This document shows positions 1-9,034 of a stretch of 64,000 bases of DNA, one piece after another; the stretch's first letter is position 1; every line of letters starts with the position of its first letter. Below the pieces are notes generated by a model. The model searched no databases and had not been told where the DNA came from. It saw only the letters and a list, made by a program, of their open reading frames with translations. The position numbers and the translations under genes were made by a program. Origin of the DNA: Clostridium sp. (lineage in GTDB: Bacteria; Bacillota; Clostridia; Clostridiales; Clostridiaceae); contig JARLHR010000041.1 in the NCBI GenBank assembly GCA_031292145.1, forward strand, positions 62,001 to 126,000, in the 5' to 3' direction.

Positions 1-2172
1 GCCCAAGCATACTTCTTCTATGATTCAAAGAAATCAGGAGGAATTACAGTATCTCACTTAAGATTTGGTAAGAAAGCAATTAAGTCACCATACTTAATAA
101 ACAAAGCAGACTTTGTTTCATGTTCTAACCAATCATACATCCACAAATACAATGTACTTGATGGATTAAAGCCAGGTTCTACTTTCTTATTAAATACTAT
201 CTGGACTCCAGAAGATTTAGAAGAAAAATTACCTGCTGCATATAAGAGATTCTTGGCAAATAATAACATTAAGTTCTACACTTTAAATGCTGTAGGTATT
301 GCTCAAGAAATCGGTCTTGGTGGAAGAATCAACATGATAATGCAATCAGCTTTCTTTAAGTTAGCTAACATTATTCCAGTTGAAGATGCTATTAAGCACT
401 TAAAAGCTGCAGTTGTAACTTCTTATGGTAAGAAGGGTGAAAAAGTTGTTAACATGAATAATGCCGCTATAGATAGAGGTGTTGAATCAATCGTTGAAAT
501 AAAGATTCCAGAAGCTTGGAAGACAGCTCAAGATGAAGAAGCAGTAGAAATTAAGCATGCTACTAAATTCGTAAAAGATATAGTTATCCCAATGAACAGA
601 CAAGAAGGAGATCAACTTCCAGTTTCAGCATTTGCAGGTATGGAAGATGGTACTTTTGAAAATGGTACTGCAGCTTTCGAAAAGAGAGGAATTGCAGTAA
701 ATGTTCCTGAATGGGATTCAGAAAAATGTATTCAATGTAACCAATGTTCAATGGTATGTCCACATGCTTCTATAAGACCATTCTTATTAACTGATGCAGA
801 AAAGAATGCTGCACCAAGTGCAAATAAGGCTGTAGCTGCTAAGGGATTAAAGACTGAAGAGCCATTATTCTATACAATGGGTGTAACACCACTTGACTGT
901 TCAGGTTGTGGAAACTGTGCTCAAATATGTCCAGCACCAGGAAAAGCATTAGTTATGAAACCACAAGAATCTCAACATGATCAAATGGAAGCTTGGGATT
1001 ACTTAACACATGATATTTCAGCTAAGAAGAACCCAATGAACAAGAATACAGTTAAGGGTAGCCAATTTGAGCAACCATTACTTGAATTCTCAGGAGCTTG
1101 TGCAGGTTGTGGAGAAACTCCATATGTTAAAGCTATAACTCAATTAGTTGGTGATAGAATGATGGTTGCTAATGCAACTGGATGTACATCAATCTGGGGA
1201 GGATCTGCTCCTTCAACTCCATATACTAAGAATAAGAATGGACACGGTCCAGCTTGGGCTAACTCATTATTCGAAGATAATGCTGAATATGGATTAGGTA
1301 TGTTCTTAGGAGTTAAAGCTATAAGAGAAAGAATTGCAGAAAAAGCTGAAGCTGCTATAGCTGCAAATGATCCAGCAAAAGCTGAATTACAAGAATGGTT
1401 AGATAACGTAAATGAAGGTGAAGGAACTAGAGAAAGAGCTGATAAATTAACAGCTGCTTTAGAAGCATCTAACACTGAACTTGCTAAAGAAATATTAGCT
1501 GAACAAGACTACTTCGTTAAGAGATCACAATGGATCTTCGGAGGAGACGGATGGGCTTACGATATCGGATACGGTGGAGTTGACCATGTATTAGCTTCAG
1601 GAGAAGATGTAAATATATTAGTAGTAGATACAGAAGTTTACTCAAATACTGGTGGTCAATCATCTAAATCTACTCCAACAGCTGCAATCGCTAAGTTTGC
1701 TGCAAGTGGTAAGAAGACTAAGAAGAAAGACCTTGGAATGATGGCTATGAGTTATGGTTATGTATATGTAGCTCAAATTAACATGGGTGCTGATAAGAAC
1801 CAAGTTATGAAAGCTCTTGCAGAAGCAGAAGCTTACAAGGGACCATCATTAATAATAGCTTATGCACCATGTATTAATCACGGATTAAGAATTGGTATGG
1901 GTAACAGCCAAGAAGAAGCTAAGAGAGCTACTGCATGTGGATATTGGCAAATGTACAGATTCAACCCAGAATTAAAAGAAGCTGGAAAGAATCCATTTAC
2001 ATTAGATTCAAAAGAACCAACAGCAGACTTCAAGGAATTCTTAATGGGAGAAGTAAGATACTCTTCATTAGCTAAAGCATTCCCAGAACAAGCAGACGCT
2101 TTATTTGAAAAGACTAAGAAAGATGCTATGGAAAGATTAGAAGGCTACAAGAAGTTAGCTAATCAACAATAG
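1..2172 (+). CDS. nifJ: Pyruvate:ferredoxin oxidoreductase, 3' part (5' end outside window)
   Basis: The frame is open from base 1, so the gene begins upstream; about 723 C-terminal residues of a family usually near 1,170 are present. It oxidatively decarboxylates pyruvate to acetyl-CoA and CO2, reducing ferredoxin in the cytoplasm. Two ferredoxin-type 4Fe-4S motifs are visible: CIQCNQC near 727 and CSGCGNC near 898. Then come CAGCGE near 1099 and the thiamine-diphosphate half (GGDGWAYDIGYGG, then DTEVYSNTGGQSSKS). The codon choice (many AAG, CCA, GGA) suits a highly expressed gene. A terminator follows directly, so it is probably transcribed alone. Identity is very secure. Confidence 0.97.
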   Translation, partial: AQAYFFYDSKKSGGITVSHLRFGKKAIKSPYLINKADFVSCSNQSYIHKYNVLDGLKPGSTFLLNTIWTPEDLEEKLPAAYKRFLANNNIKFYTLNAVGIAQEIGLGGRINMIMQSAFFKLANIIPVEDAIKHLKAAVVTSYGKKGEKVVNMNNAAIDRGVESIVEIKIPEAWKTAQDEEAVEIKHATKFVKDIVIPMNRQEGDQLPVSAFAGMEDGTFENGTAAFEKRGIAVNVPEWDSEKCIQCNQCSMVCPHASIRPFLLTDAEKNAAPSANKAVAAKGLKTEEPLFYTMGVTPLDCSGCGNCAQICPAPGKALVMKPQESQHDQMEAWDYLTHDISAKKNPMNKNTVKGSQFEQPLLEFSGACAGCGETPYVKAITQLVGDRMMVANATGCTSIWGGSAPSTPYTKNKNGHGPAWANSLFEDNAEYGLGMFLGVKAIRERIAEKAEAAIAANDPAKAELQEWLDNVNEGEGTRERADKLTAALEASNTELAKEILAEQDYFVKRSQWIFGGDGWAYDIGYGGVDHVLASGEDVNILVVDTEVYSNTGGQSSKSTPTAAIAKFAASGKKTKKKDLGMMAMSYGYVYVAQINMGADKNQVMKALAEAEAYKGPSLIIAYAPCINHGLRIGMGNSQEEAKRATACGYWQMYRFNPELKEAGKNPFTLDSKEPTADFKEFLMGEVRYSSLAKAFPEQADALFEKTKKDAMERLEGYKKLANQQ

Positions 2173-2213
2173 TATTTTTAAGAAAATAATAAATAACTAA
2201 ATTTGCGCGAAAA

Positions 2214-2242
2214 AGAGAAGTCACTTCGGTGGCTTCTTTTTT
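2214..2242 (+). terminator. Rho-independent terminator after PFOR
   Basis: GAAGTCACT-TCGG-(T)GGCTTC forms a GC-containing stem with a stable UUCG-like loop, followed by a T run. It lies about 40 bases after the PFOR stop. Confidence 0.85.
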
Positions 2243-2355
2243 GATGAATGATTAATTATTCATTAAATAAAATTACATTGTAATTTTATTGATTTAAGGG
2301 TAAAATTAATTGAGATATCATAAAAAGATACCAAGAACCAAGAGGAGGTTTCAAA

Positions 2356-2691
2356 ATGGATAAAGATTTAGAAAAATGTGGATGCAATGGTGAAGAAGGA
2401 AGCTGTGGATGCGGTGGACATGATCATGGTGATCATGAATGTGAATGTGGATGTCATGATGAAAATGAAAGCTTCGTTATAGATTTAGAAGATGAAGAGG
2501 GAAATTTAATTACATGTCCTGTAATTGATGAATTTGAATATGAAGAAAATGTATACTACTTAGCTCAAAATCCAAATGAAGATTCAGTTTATCTTTTTAG
2601 ACTTGATGGAGAAGAACTTGTAGTTCCAGACGAAGAAGAATTCGATAGAGTTTCAGCTTACTATGAAAATGAATTAGTTGGCGAAGAATAA
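2356..2691 (+). CDS. DUF1292 family protein with Cys/His-rich N-terminus
   Basis: This is a 111-residue acidic protein of unknown function. Residues about 35-105 (SFVIDLEDEEGNLITCPV through EEEFDRVSAYYENEL) match the small DUF1292 family common in clostridia. Residues 8-33 are an unusual metal-ligand-like stretch: GCGGHDHGDHECECGCH, with seven Cys and four His across residues 8-33. Metal binding is an inference from composition. The start ATG has a strong AGGAGG about 8 bases upstream. It is flanked by terminators on both sides, so it looks monocistronic. Confidence 0.8.
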   Translation: MDKDLEKCGCNGEEGSCGCGGHDHGDHECECGCHDENESFVIDLEDEEGNLITCPVIDEFEYEENVYYLAQNPNEDSVYLFRLDGEELVVPDEEEFDRVSAYYENELVGEE

Positions 2692-2701
2692 TATGATAAA
2701 T

Positions 2702-2738
2702 AAAAGACTTTAGTATTTAGGACTAAGGTCTTTTATTT
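2702..2738 (+). terminator. Rho-independent terminator after DUF1292 gene
   Basis: An AAAAGACTTTAGT arm pairs with a GGACTAAGGTCTTTT arm with one wobble, ending in TTTTATTTAT. It sits 10 bases after the stop codon. Confidence 0.85.
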
Positions 2739-2943
2739 ATATGATTAAACAATGGAAATCGAAATTGGTGACAAGTTATAAGTTACAAACTCAATTCTAA
2801 TTATGGAATCTTATATAAGTTGCGTAGTTTACAAGTTAAAATATTAATGATATATTTTTATTGTGCGGAATGAACGTATAATAGGCTAATAAGACATTTT
2901 GAATAAATAATTTTCAAAGTTTCAAAATAGGAGGAATAAAGCA

Positions 2944-4137
2944 ATGCAATTATCAAAAAAAGCGGGGGATATCACACCATCTATCACGTTAGCTATTACA
3001 GCTAAAGCCAATGAACTAAAGAGTCAAGGCGTTGATGTAGTTAGTTTTGGAGCAGGGGAACCAGACTTTAATACACCACAAAATATAATTCAGGCAGCCA
3101 TAAATGCTATGAATAACGGGAAAACTAAATACACTCCAGCAGGAGGAATATTAGAGTTAAAACAAACTATTTGCAATAAATTTAAAAATGATAATAATTT
3201 AGAATATAAACCAAGCCAAATAATAATTTCTACAGGTGCTAAGCAATGTTTAGCAAATGTTTTTATGGCTATATTAAATTCGGGAGACGAAGTGCTAATT
3301 CCAGTTCCATATTGGGTTAGCTATCCTGAATTAGTTAAACTAGCTGATGGGGTGCCAGTATTTGTAGAAACATCTAATGAAAATAATTATAAGTATACAA
3401 TAGCTGATTTAGAAAGAGCTGTTACAGATAAAACAAAAGCAATATTAATAAATAGTCCGAATAATCCAACAGGAACTATTTATCATGAAGAAGAATTGAT
3501 GGAAATAGCAAACTTTGCAAAAGAACATGATTTATTAATTGTATCCGATGAAATCTATGAAAAATTAATATATGACGGAGAAAAGCATATAAGTATAGCT
3601 GCTTTAAATGAAGATGCATATGAAAGAACTATAGTAATAAATGGCGTATCTAAGACTTATGCAATGACTGGCTGGAGACTTGGATATGCAGCATCAAGTG
3701 AAAAAATAACTAAGCTAATGACAAGTATTCAAAGTCACATGACATCGAATGTTAATACAATAACACAATATGCAACAATAGAGGCACTAAATGGACCGGT
3801 GGAAGATTTAAACAATATGATTAAAGAATTTGAAAATAGAAGAAACTTTATGATATATAAATTAGAAAAGTTAAATGAAGTATCAATCATAAAACCTAGT
3901 GGTGCATTCTATATTATGGTTAATATATCAGCTTATCTTAATACTACTTTTAAAGAGCAAGAAATTAATAATTCAGTGGATTTTGCAAAGGTATTATTAG
4001 AAGAAGAAAAAGTAGCTGTAATACCTGGGGCTGGTTTTGGATTAAATGAGTATATAAGGTTATCATATGCGACATCTATGGACATAATAGAAAATGGAAT
4101 AGATAGAATTTCAACATTTTTAAGTAAAATTAAATAA
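2944..4137 (+). CDS. aspC: Pyridoxal-phosphate aspartate aminotransferase (class I/II fold)
   Basis: The protein has 397 residues, the normal length for subgroup I-gamma aspartate aminotransferases, which exchange the amino group between aspartate and 2-oxoglutarate. Seen in the sequence: the substrate-pocket motif SPNNPTG near residue 177, SDEIYE for cofactor contacts, and VSKTYAMTGWRLGY with the probable Schiff-base lysine at K237. An AGGAGG lies 8 bases before the ATG, and a TATAAT box is visible at 2877-2882 without a convincing -35. Substrate specificity cannot be fixed from sequence; a broader aminotransferase is possible. Confidence 0.88.
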   Translation: MQLSKKAGDITPSITLAITAKANELKSQGVDVVSFGAGEPDFNTPQNIIQAAINAMNNGKTKYTPAGGILELKQTICNKFKNDNNLEYKPSQIIISTGAKQCLANVFMAILNSGDEVLIPVPYWVSYPELVKLADGVPVFVETSNENNYKYTIADLERAVTDKTKAILINSPNNPTGTIYHEEELMEIANFAKEHDLLIVSDEIYEKLIYDGEKHISIAALNEDAYERTIVINGVSKTYAMTGWRLGYAASSEKITKLMTSIQSHMTSNVNTITQYATIEALNGPVEDLNNMIKEFENRRNFMIYKLEKLNEVSIIKPSGAFYIMVNISAYLNTTFKEQEINNSVDFAKVLLEEEKVAVIPGAGFGLNEYIRLSYATSMDIIENGIDRISTFLSKIK

Positions 4138-4141
4138 TAAA

Positions 4142-4463
4142 TGTATATAGATAAACAACTTGTAATCTAAACTTATGTGGTAGCTTACCGAAATAATAAA
4201 TATTTTTATTTCGAAGGACTATGAAAATGTCGCTGAAGGTTCTAAGTTGCAAGTTGCATCCAATTCAGCGTGCTCCCGCTTTCAGCGTGACAAGCTAAAT
4301 TGGAACAACTTACAACTAAGAACCTTTAACAGATCATTTTCAAATGCCTTCTGCACAAAAATATTTATTATTTCTAGTAAAGATATCCATATTAATATTT
4401 AGAGAATATGTAAATATGTTTATCTAATAAGTCAAATACTAAAATTGCATATCTATAGGAGGA
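4142..4463. repeat. Palindromic element, copy 1 of a facing pair
   Basis: About 320 bases with no gene. The core (about 4192-4373) is a long imperfect inverted repeat: GAAATAATAAATATTTTT on the left is matched by AAAAATATTTATTATTTC on the right, and AAGGTTCTAAGTTGCAAG pairs with ACTTACAACTAAGAACCTT. The outer flanks (CTTATGTGGTAGCTTACC at the left, GCATATCTATAGGAGG at the right) recur, reversed, in the second copy. It could be a non-autonomous mobile element or a large structured RNA; no transposase motif is visible. Confidence 0.65.
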
Positions 4464-4480
4464 TGTGATTAACTAGTATT

Positions 4481-4553
4481 TAATACCTGGTAGCACTATA
4501 TAAATCAATATAGTTAATACTTATTTTCATACCTAAAATCGACTTTGCCACAT
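4481..4553. other. Spacer between the two palindromic elements
   Basis: AT-rich spacer holding a small palindrome (ACTATAT-AAATC-ATATAGT around 4495-4514) without a T tract. I see no gene here. Confidence 0.4.
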
Positions 4554-4856
4554 ACTCCTATATAGATATCCAATTTAAGAATTATACTTATAATTAGAAT
4601 GTGTTTCCATACTAGAAATTTCATACATTTTTGTGAAACAGGCATTTGAAATTGAGCTGTGAAGGTTCTTAGTGCAAGGTTGTACCATTTACTGCTTGTC
4701 AAAATTTTATATTTGGAACATGCAGAAATGGGCACAACCTTGTACATAGAACCTTCCAGTGAAAATTTCATAGTCCTGTGGAACAAAAATGTATGGAATT
4801 TCGGTAGATTACCACATAAGTCTAAGTTAACATTTAGGTATCTATAAAATATAATT
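4554..4856. repeat. Palindromic element, copy 2, inverted relative to copy 1
   Basis: The core (about 4616-4804) is again an inverted repeat: GAAATTTCATACATTTTTGT pairs with ACAAAAATGTATGGAATTTC, and GTGAAGGTTCTTAGTGCAAG with a matching CTTGTACATAGAACCTTCC. Its right flank (GGTAGATTACCACATAAGT) is the reverse complement of the left flank of copy 1, and its left flank (ACTCCTATATAGATATCC) matches the reversed right flank of copy 1. Copy 1 carries about 28 extra bases on one side. Confidence 0.65.
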
Positions 4857-4963
4857 TAATATTAGGAAATAATATTTAGCTCTGAACTCTTAATACTTAA
4901 AATAGATTAAATTATAAAGTTTGAATGTTGAGAATTAAATATTAAAAAGGTGGGTGCTATGCT

Positions 4964-5602
4964 TTGAAAAAACTTGCTATATTTGATATAGATTATACTA
5001 TTACTAAAAAAGAAACATTGATGGAGTTATTTAAATTTGTAATAAAAAATGACAAAAAAAATATTCGCTTTTTCCCAAGGGCTGTATTTTGCGGAATTAT
5101 GTATAGTATAAAAATGTATGATGAAAGAAAAGTAAAGGAAAAATTTTTGAAGTTTATTGATGGAATAAGAGAAAAAGATTTGGCGGAACTTGTGAAAAGG
5201 TTTTATGATGAAAAACTAAAGACAATAATATATGAGGATGCATTGAATATGATGAGAAAATTAAAAAGTGAAGGTTATGATGTGTATTTAATTTCTGCTT
5301 CACCAGAGTTTTACATTAATGAATTTTATGCTATTAAAGAAGTTGATAAAATAATTGGAACTAAATTTGCTTTTGAAGATGGAATTTTCACTAGAAAGAT
5401 GTTTGGAAGTAATTGTAAGGGTGAGGAAAAGGTTAGAAGATTAAAGGAAGTTATTGAAAAGGAGCAAATTGAAGTGGATTTTAAAGAATCATATATGTTT
5501 TCTGATTCTTTATCGGATAAACCACTTTTAGATTTGGTTGGAAAGCCGTATTTAATAAATTATAAAAAAAATCATGAAATAGAAATATTAAAATGGAAAT
5601 AA
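4964..5602 (+). CDS. HAD-superfamily IB phosphatase (phosphoserine phosphatase-like)
   Basis: A 212-residue cytosolic hydrolase of the HAD-IB (SerB-like) subfamily. Motif I is FDIDYTIT with the nucleophile D8 and general acid D10; motif II is LISASPEF; motif IV is SDSLSDKPLL. The long insert between motifs I and II is the helical cap of subfamily IB. The substrate is not determined; phosphoserine or another small phosphomonoester is plausible. The TTG start is chosen because AAGGTGG lies about 10 bases upstream; the nearby ATG at 4959 is out of frame and stops at once. Confidence 0.85.
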   Translation: MKKLAIFDIDYTITKKETLMELFKFVIKNDKKNIRFFPRAVFCGIMYSIKMYDERKVKEKFLKFIDGIREKDLAELVKRFYDEKLKTIIYEDALNMMRKLKSEGYDVYLISASPEFYINEFYAIKEVDKIIGTKFAFEDGIFTRKMFGSNCKGEEKVRRLKEVIEKEQIEVDFKESYMFSDSLSDKPLLDLVGKPYLINYKKNHEIEILKWK

Positions 5603-5610
5603 ATTTATGA

Positions 5611-5737
5611 TTCACAATTAACAATGCAAAATTGTAGATTTATGCCATTTTGCGAGTGCTCTGTGAGCAATGAAGGATGAAAAATGTAGAGTGAATGATT
5701 AATTATTCATTAATTGACAACTGCTAATTGTGCATTG
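5611..5737. repeat. Intergenic palindromic repeat, TTAACAATT type, copy A
   Basis: The CACAATTAACAATGCA arm faces TAATTGTGCATTG at the other end, with GAAGGATGAA and an ATGATTAATTATTCATTAAT hairpin inside. It fills the space between two genes and belongs to the family also seen at 14663, 47841, 51042, 52205 and 52341. Confidence 0.6.
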
Positions 5738-5756
5738 AAAGAAAGGTATGATAAAC

Positions 5757-6491
5757 ATGGAAGACAAAATTATATATGAAGTTTTACGAGTTGTAGAAGG
5801 AAAACCTCTTTTTTTAGAAAATCATTTAAAGAGGATGAAAAATTCATTTGAATTGATTAATGAAGAGTTTAAATTGAGTTATGATGAAATAAGTGGAAAA
5901 ATAAAAAAGCTTATAATAAATGAAAATAAAGTTGAGGGTAATATAAAAATAACTTATGGAATACGTGAGAAGTTGTTAGAAGTCTTTTTTATAGAGCATT
6001 CATATCCTTCAGCTGAAATGTATAAGAATGGCGTGGAAACTATTTTATATTTTGGAGAGAGAGAAAATCCAAATGCAAAGATAATTAATACGAATTTTAG
6101 AGAAAAAGTAAATCAAGAAATAAAAAGCAGGAATGTGTATGAAGCTATATTGGTTGATTCAAAAGGAAATATAACAGAAGGAAGCAGATCGAATATATTC
6201 ATGGTTAAAGATAATATTCTTATAACATCGCCGGTAAAAGCAGTATTACCAGGGGTGACTAGAGGAGAAATTATAAGTATAGCTAGAAAACTTGGGATTG
6301 AGGTTAAGGAAATAGAGTATAAGCATTCAGAGATTAGTAATTTGGATGGAATGTTTATTTCGGGTACATCTCCTAAAATACTTCCGATAAAAATGGTTGA
6401 TGGTGTAAAGTTGGATGTCAATAATAGCATTATTAGTAAATTAATTAAGGAATATAATTTGGAGATTAAGCTATATATACAAAATCATTAG
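5757..6491 (+). CDS. Class IV aminotransferase (branched-chain/D-amino acid type or aminodeoxychorismate lyase)
   Basis: A 244-residue pyridoxal-phosphate enzyme of the fold-type IV family. The probable cofactor lysine is in NAKIINTNFREK; EGSRSNIFMV and LPGVTRGEI are the conserved glutamate and phosphate-cup segments, and SGTSPKILPI is the C-terminal motif. It could be a branched-chain or D-amino acid aminotransferase, or the 4-amino-4-deoxychorismate lyase PabC; the length is at the short end, which PabC enzymes share. I prefer ATG 5757 over ATG 5748, since AGAAAGG ends only one base before the latter. Confidence 0.8.
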   Translation: MEDKIIYEVLRVVEGKPLFLENHLKRMKNSFELINEEFKLSYDEISGKIKKLIINENKVEGNIKITYGIREKLLEVFFIEHSYPSAEMYKNGVETILYFGERENPNAKIINTNFREKVNQEIKSRNVYEAILVDSKGNITEGSRSNIFMVKDNILITSPVKAVLPGVTRGEIISIARKLGIEVKEIEYKHSEISNLDGMFISGTSPKILPIKMVDGVKLDVNNSIISKLIKEYNLEIKLYIQNH

Positions 6492-6610
6492 AAAATGAGT
6501 TTATTTGTACTTATATGTAAAATAAACAGACTTATATAAATAAAGCGATATAAAATTATATTGGATTGTGATATACTTAGTGAAAAGAACAATTTTTAGG
6601 GGGGAAATTT

Positions 6611-8560
6611 ATGAGTTTAAAATTTTCTGCAGCATCATTGGGAGAATGTCTAGAAAAAGCATCTTTTGAATTAAATATTCCTAAGGGAGATTTAAAATAT
6701 ACAATAATTAGAGAAGAAAAAAGATTTTTTAAAAAAATAGTTGAAATAGAAATATTAGAAGCTGAAGATAGTAAAGCGAGTGTAGAAGAAGAGGAAATAG
6801 TTGGAAAAAAAGAAGAAAAGACGGAACTTTTTGGGGCTAAGGTAGAAGGTGCGGAAATAATAGTAACAGAGTCCCCTAAACAAGATGAAATTATTACAAT
6901 AAAAGCATGCCCTGGCGTTATTTTGTATATTAATGGTCAAATATCGGAACAAATAACGCCTGTATCGTCCCAAGATAAAATAGAATATAAATTTGAAGAA
7001 CTTGAACCTACAAGAAGTGCAGAAATACAAATAACAAATGACAGAATGGAAGCTTATGTTAATGTAAGGGCTATTCCAGTTCATGTTTATAAACTACTAG
7101 ATAAGGGATACCATAAAAATTTAACACTTGAAAAGAAAAAAGTTGAAGATAAATATCCACCCAAATATACTTCAAATGAGTTGCAAGAATTGTTACAAAG
7201 TAAAGGTATTCGATATGGGATTATTAAACAAGCAATTGAAGATGCAAGTGGACAATATAATGCAGAGGATGTATTAGTTGCTAAAGGATTGCCAGCCCAA
7301 GATGATATATCTGATGAAATTCAAGTTTTATTTAAAGAGTCCGAAGAATTAAAAGAGTATGAGGATACAAATAATAAAGTTGATTTTAGAAAGAGATTTT
7401 TAATTGCAAATGTAAAAGCTGGGGATATTATAGGAAAAATAATACTTGGTACAACTGGTAGTGATGGACAAGATATTTTTGGGGTTCCAATAAAAAGAAA
7501 AACATGGAAAAAGGCTGTGGTTAAAATTGGAGATGGATGCAGACTTGAAGATAACACTGTTATAGCAACTTCAGAAGGTAAGCCTGCGTTTAAGTCTAAT
7601 ACTTTTTCTGTGAACAAGCTATACAAAGTAGATCAAGTGGATTTAAAAAGTGGAAATATTGATTTTGTGGGTAACGTAGAAGTAACTGGAGCAGTTTTAG
7701 AAGGTATGGAAGTTAAAGCTGGGAATGAATTGCACATTGGGAAAAATGTAGAGTCTGCAACGGTAAAATCTTCGGGGGAAATTGCAATTAACGGCAATGT
7801 ACTGCATTCAAAGATTACTGCAGGTAGTGAAAATGTTGAAAGAAGACAATATTTAGAGAATCTAATAAATTATAAAAGTATCATAGAAGATTTAAGATCT
7901 TCAACAGAGCAAGTGAAAGTAAATAAATTATTAGGTGAAAGAAAAGATGGGGAAATAATTAAAATATTGATTGAAAATAAATTTAAATTATTACCGAATT
8001 TATCAAGAAGTGTTTTAAATTATAATATGTCACAAGGGGTTCAACATAGTGAGTTAGTAGCATTTATAATAAATAAATTAATAGGGCTTGGTCCTTTAAA
8101 AATGGAAAGTTATAAAGAACTCTGTGAATTTGAACAGATGTTAAAAGAAGAAATAGATGAAATAGAAGAGCTTATAGTAATTCCTGCGGATATTTATATA
8201 GAGTATGCACAAGGGACAGACATAGAGGCATCAGGAAGTGTATATATAACAGGAAAGGGTCAGTATATCTGTAATATCACTGCATTAAACAAAATAGAAT
8301 TTACCAATGAAAAGGCTGTATGCAGAGGTGGTACATTATATGCTGGTTCAGAAATAAGGCTAAAGACAGTAGGTAGTGAGGCAGGAGTTAACACTATATT
8401 AAAAGTTTCTAAAAAAGGTCGTATTTTTGCTGATATAGCATATTACAATACAGTTTTTTGTTTTGGAGAAAAGCAAATGACCTTGGAAATTTCTGCTAAA
8501 AATGTAGAAGCATATCTAGATAAAGATGGAGATATAACAATTGATAAATTCGTTTTGTAG
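6611..8560 (+). CDS. fapA: FapA/DUF342 family protein with Jag-N-like domain
   Basis: A 649-residue cytoplasmic protein. Residues 1-50 (KFSAASLGECLEKASFELN through FFKKIVEIEIL) resemble the Jag N-terminal domain. The rest matches the FapA (flagellar assembly protein A, DUF342) family: VKAGDIIGKIILGTTGSDGQDIFGVPI is followed by a long run of short beta-strand repeats (ASGSVYITGKGQYICNITA, for example), consistent with a polymerising beta-helix. FapA proteins are linked to polar flagellar placement in Vibrio; the clostridial role is not established. GGGGG before the ATG is the ribosome site. It heads the chemotaxis operon, 15 bases before cheW. Confidence 0.82.
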   Translation: MSLKFSAASLGECLEKASFELNIPKGDLKYTIIREEKRFFKKIVEIEILEAEDSKASVEEEEIVGKKEEKTELFGAKVEGAEIIVTESPKQDEIITIKACPGVILYINGQISEQITPVSSQDKIEYKFEELEPTRSAEIQITNDRMEAYVNVRAIPVHVYKLLDKGYHKNLTLEKKKVEDKYPPKYTSNELQELLQSKGIRYGIIKQAIEDASGQYNAEDVLVAKGLPAQDDISDEIQVLFKESEELKEYEDTNNKVDFRKRFLIANVKAGDIIGKIILGTTGSDGQDIFGVPIKRKTWKKAVVKIGDGCRLEDNTVIATSEGKPAFKSNTFSVNKLYKVDQVDLKSGNIDFVGNVEVTGAVLEGMEVKAGNELHIGKNVESATVKSSGEIAINGNVLHSKITAGSENVERRQYLENLINYKSIIEDLRSSTEQVKVNKLLGERKDGEIIKILIENKFKLLPNLSRSVLNYNMSQGVQHSELVAFIINKLIGLGPLKMESYKELCEFEQMLKEEIDEIEELIVIPADIYIEYAQGTDIEASGSVYITGKGQYICNITALNKIEFTNEKAVCRGGTLYAGSEIRLKTVGSEAGVNTILKVSKKGRIFADIAYYNTVFCFGEKQMTLEISAKNVEAYLDKDGDITIDKFVL

Positions 8561-8575
8561 GAGGTTTTAAGAATA

Positions 8576-9025
8576 ATGGCAAGCAATGAAATTAAAATGT
8601 TAATATTTGGACTTAACGGAGAGCATTATGCTACCGATATAAAAGAAGTTGAAAGAATTTTAGGATATCAAGAACCAACTGTTCTTCCTGAAGCTCCTTC
8701 CTTTGTTAAAGGAGTAATAAATCATGAAGAGAGAATACTACCAATAATAAGTCTGTCAAAGAAATTTAACATAGGAGAAGATAAAAAAAGCGAAGATAAA
8801 AAGATAATTGTTGTAAAGAGAGATCAAAATAAATTCGGAATAATTGTTGAAAATGTATATGAGGTAAGGGATGTTAATAGTGATTTAATGGAACCAGCTC
8901 CTCCTATAGCATCAACAATAGATAAGAAATACATTGCAGGATTAATAAAACTTGATGATAAAATAGTTATTCTATTAGATTTAGAAAAGATATTATCATC
9001 TAAAGATGAAGAAAAAATCTTTTAG
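8576..9025 (+). CDS. cheW: Chemotaxis coupling protein CheW, first copy
   Basis: 149 residues, one CheW (SH3-like) domain covering nearly the whole protein: EIKMLIFGLNGEHYATDIKEV at the start and FVKGVINHEERILPIISL in the middle. It links chemoreceptors to the kinase CheA. It lies between the fapA-like gene and cheD with a GGAGG site overlapping the end of the previous gene. A second CheW of different sequence lies at 14813, so this one may serve a particular receptor array. Confidence 0.92.
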   Translation: MASNEIKMLIFGLNGEHYATDIKEVERILGYQEPTVLPEAPSFVKGVINHEERILPIISLSKKFNIGEDKKSEDKKIIVVKRDQNKFGIIVENVYEVRDVNSDLMEPAPPIASTIDKKYIAGLIKLDDKIVILLDLEKILSSKDEEKIF

Positions 9026-9034
9026 GGGGTAACA

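Noticed and set aside
2854-2882. Sigma-A promoter before aspC
   Set aside because: TATAAT is perfect, but no -35 is found at 16-18 bases upstream, so it is mentioned only in the gene entry.
4514-4847. Open frames on both strands in the palindromic element
   Set aside because: They run across the inverted repeat arms, match no family I know and have no ribosome site.
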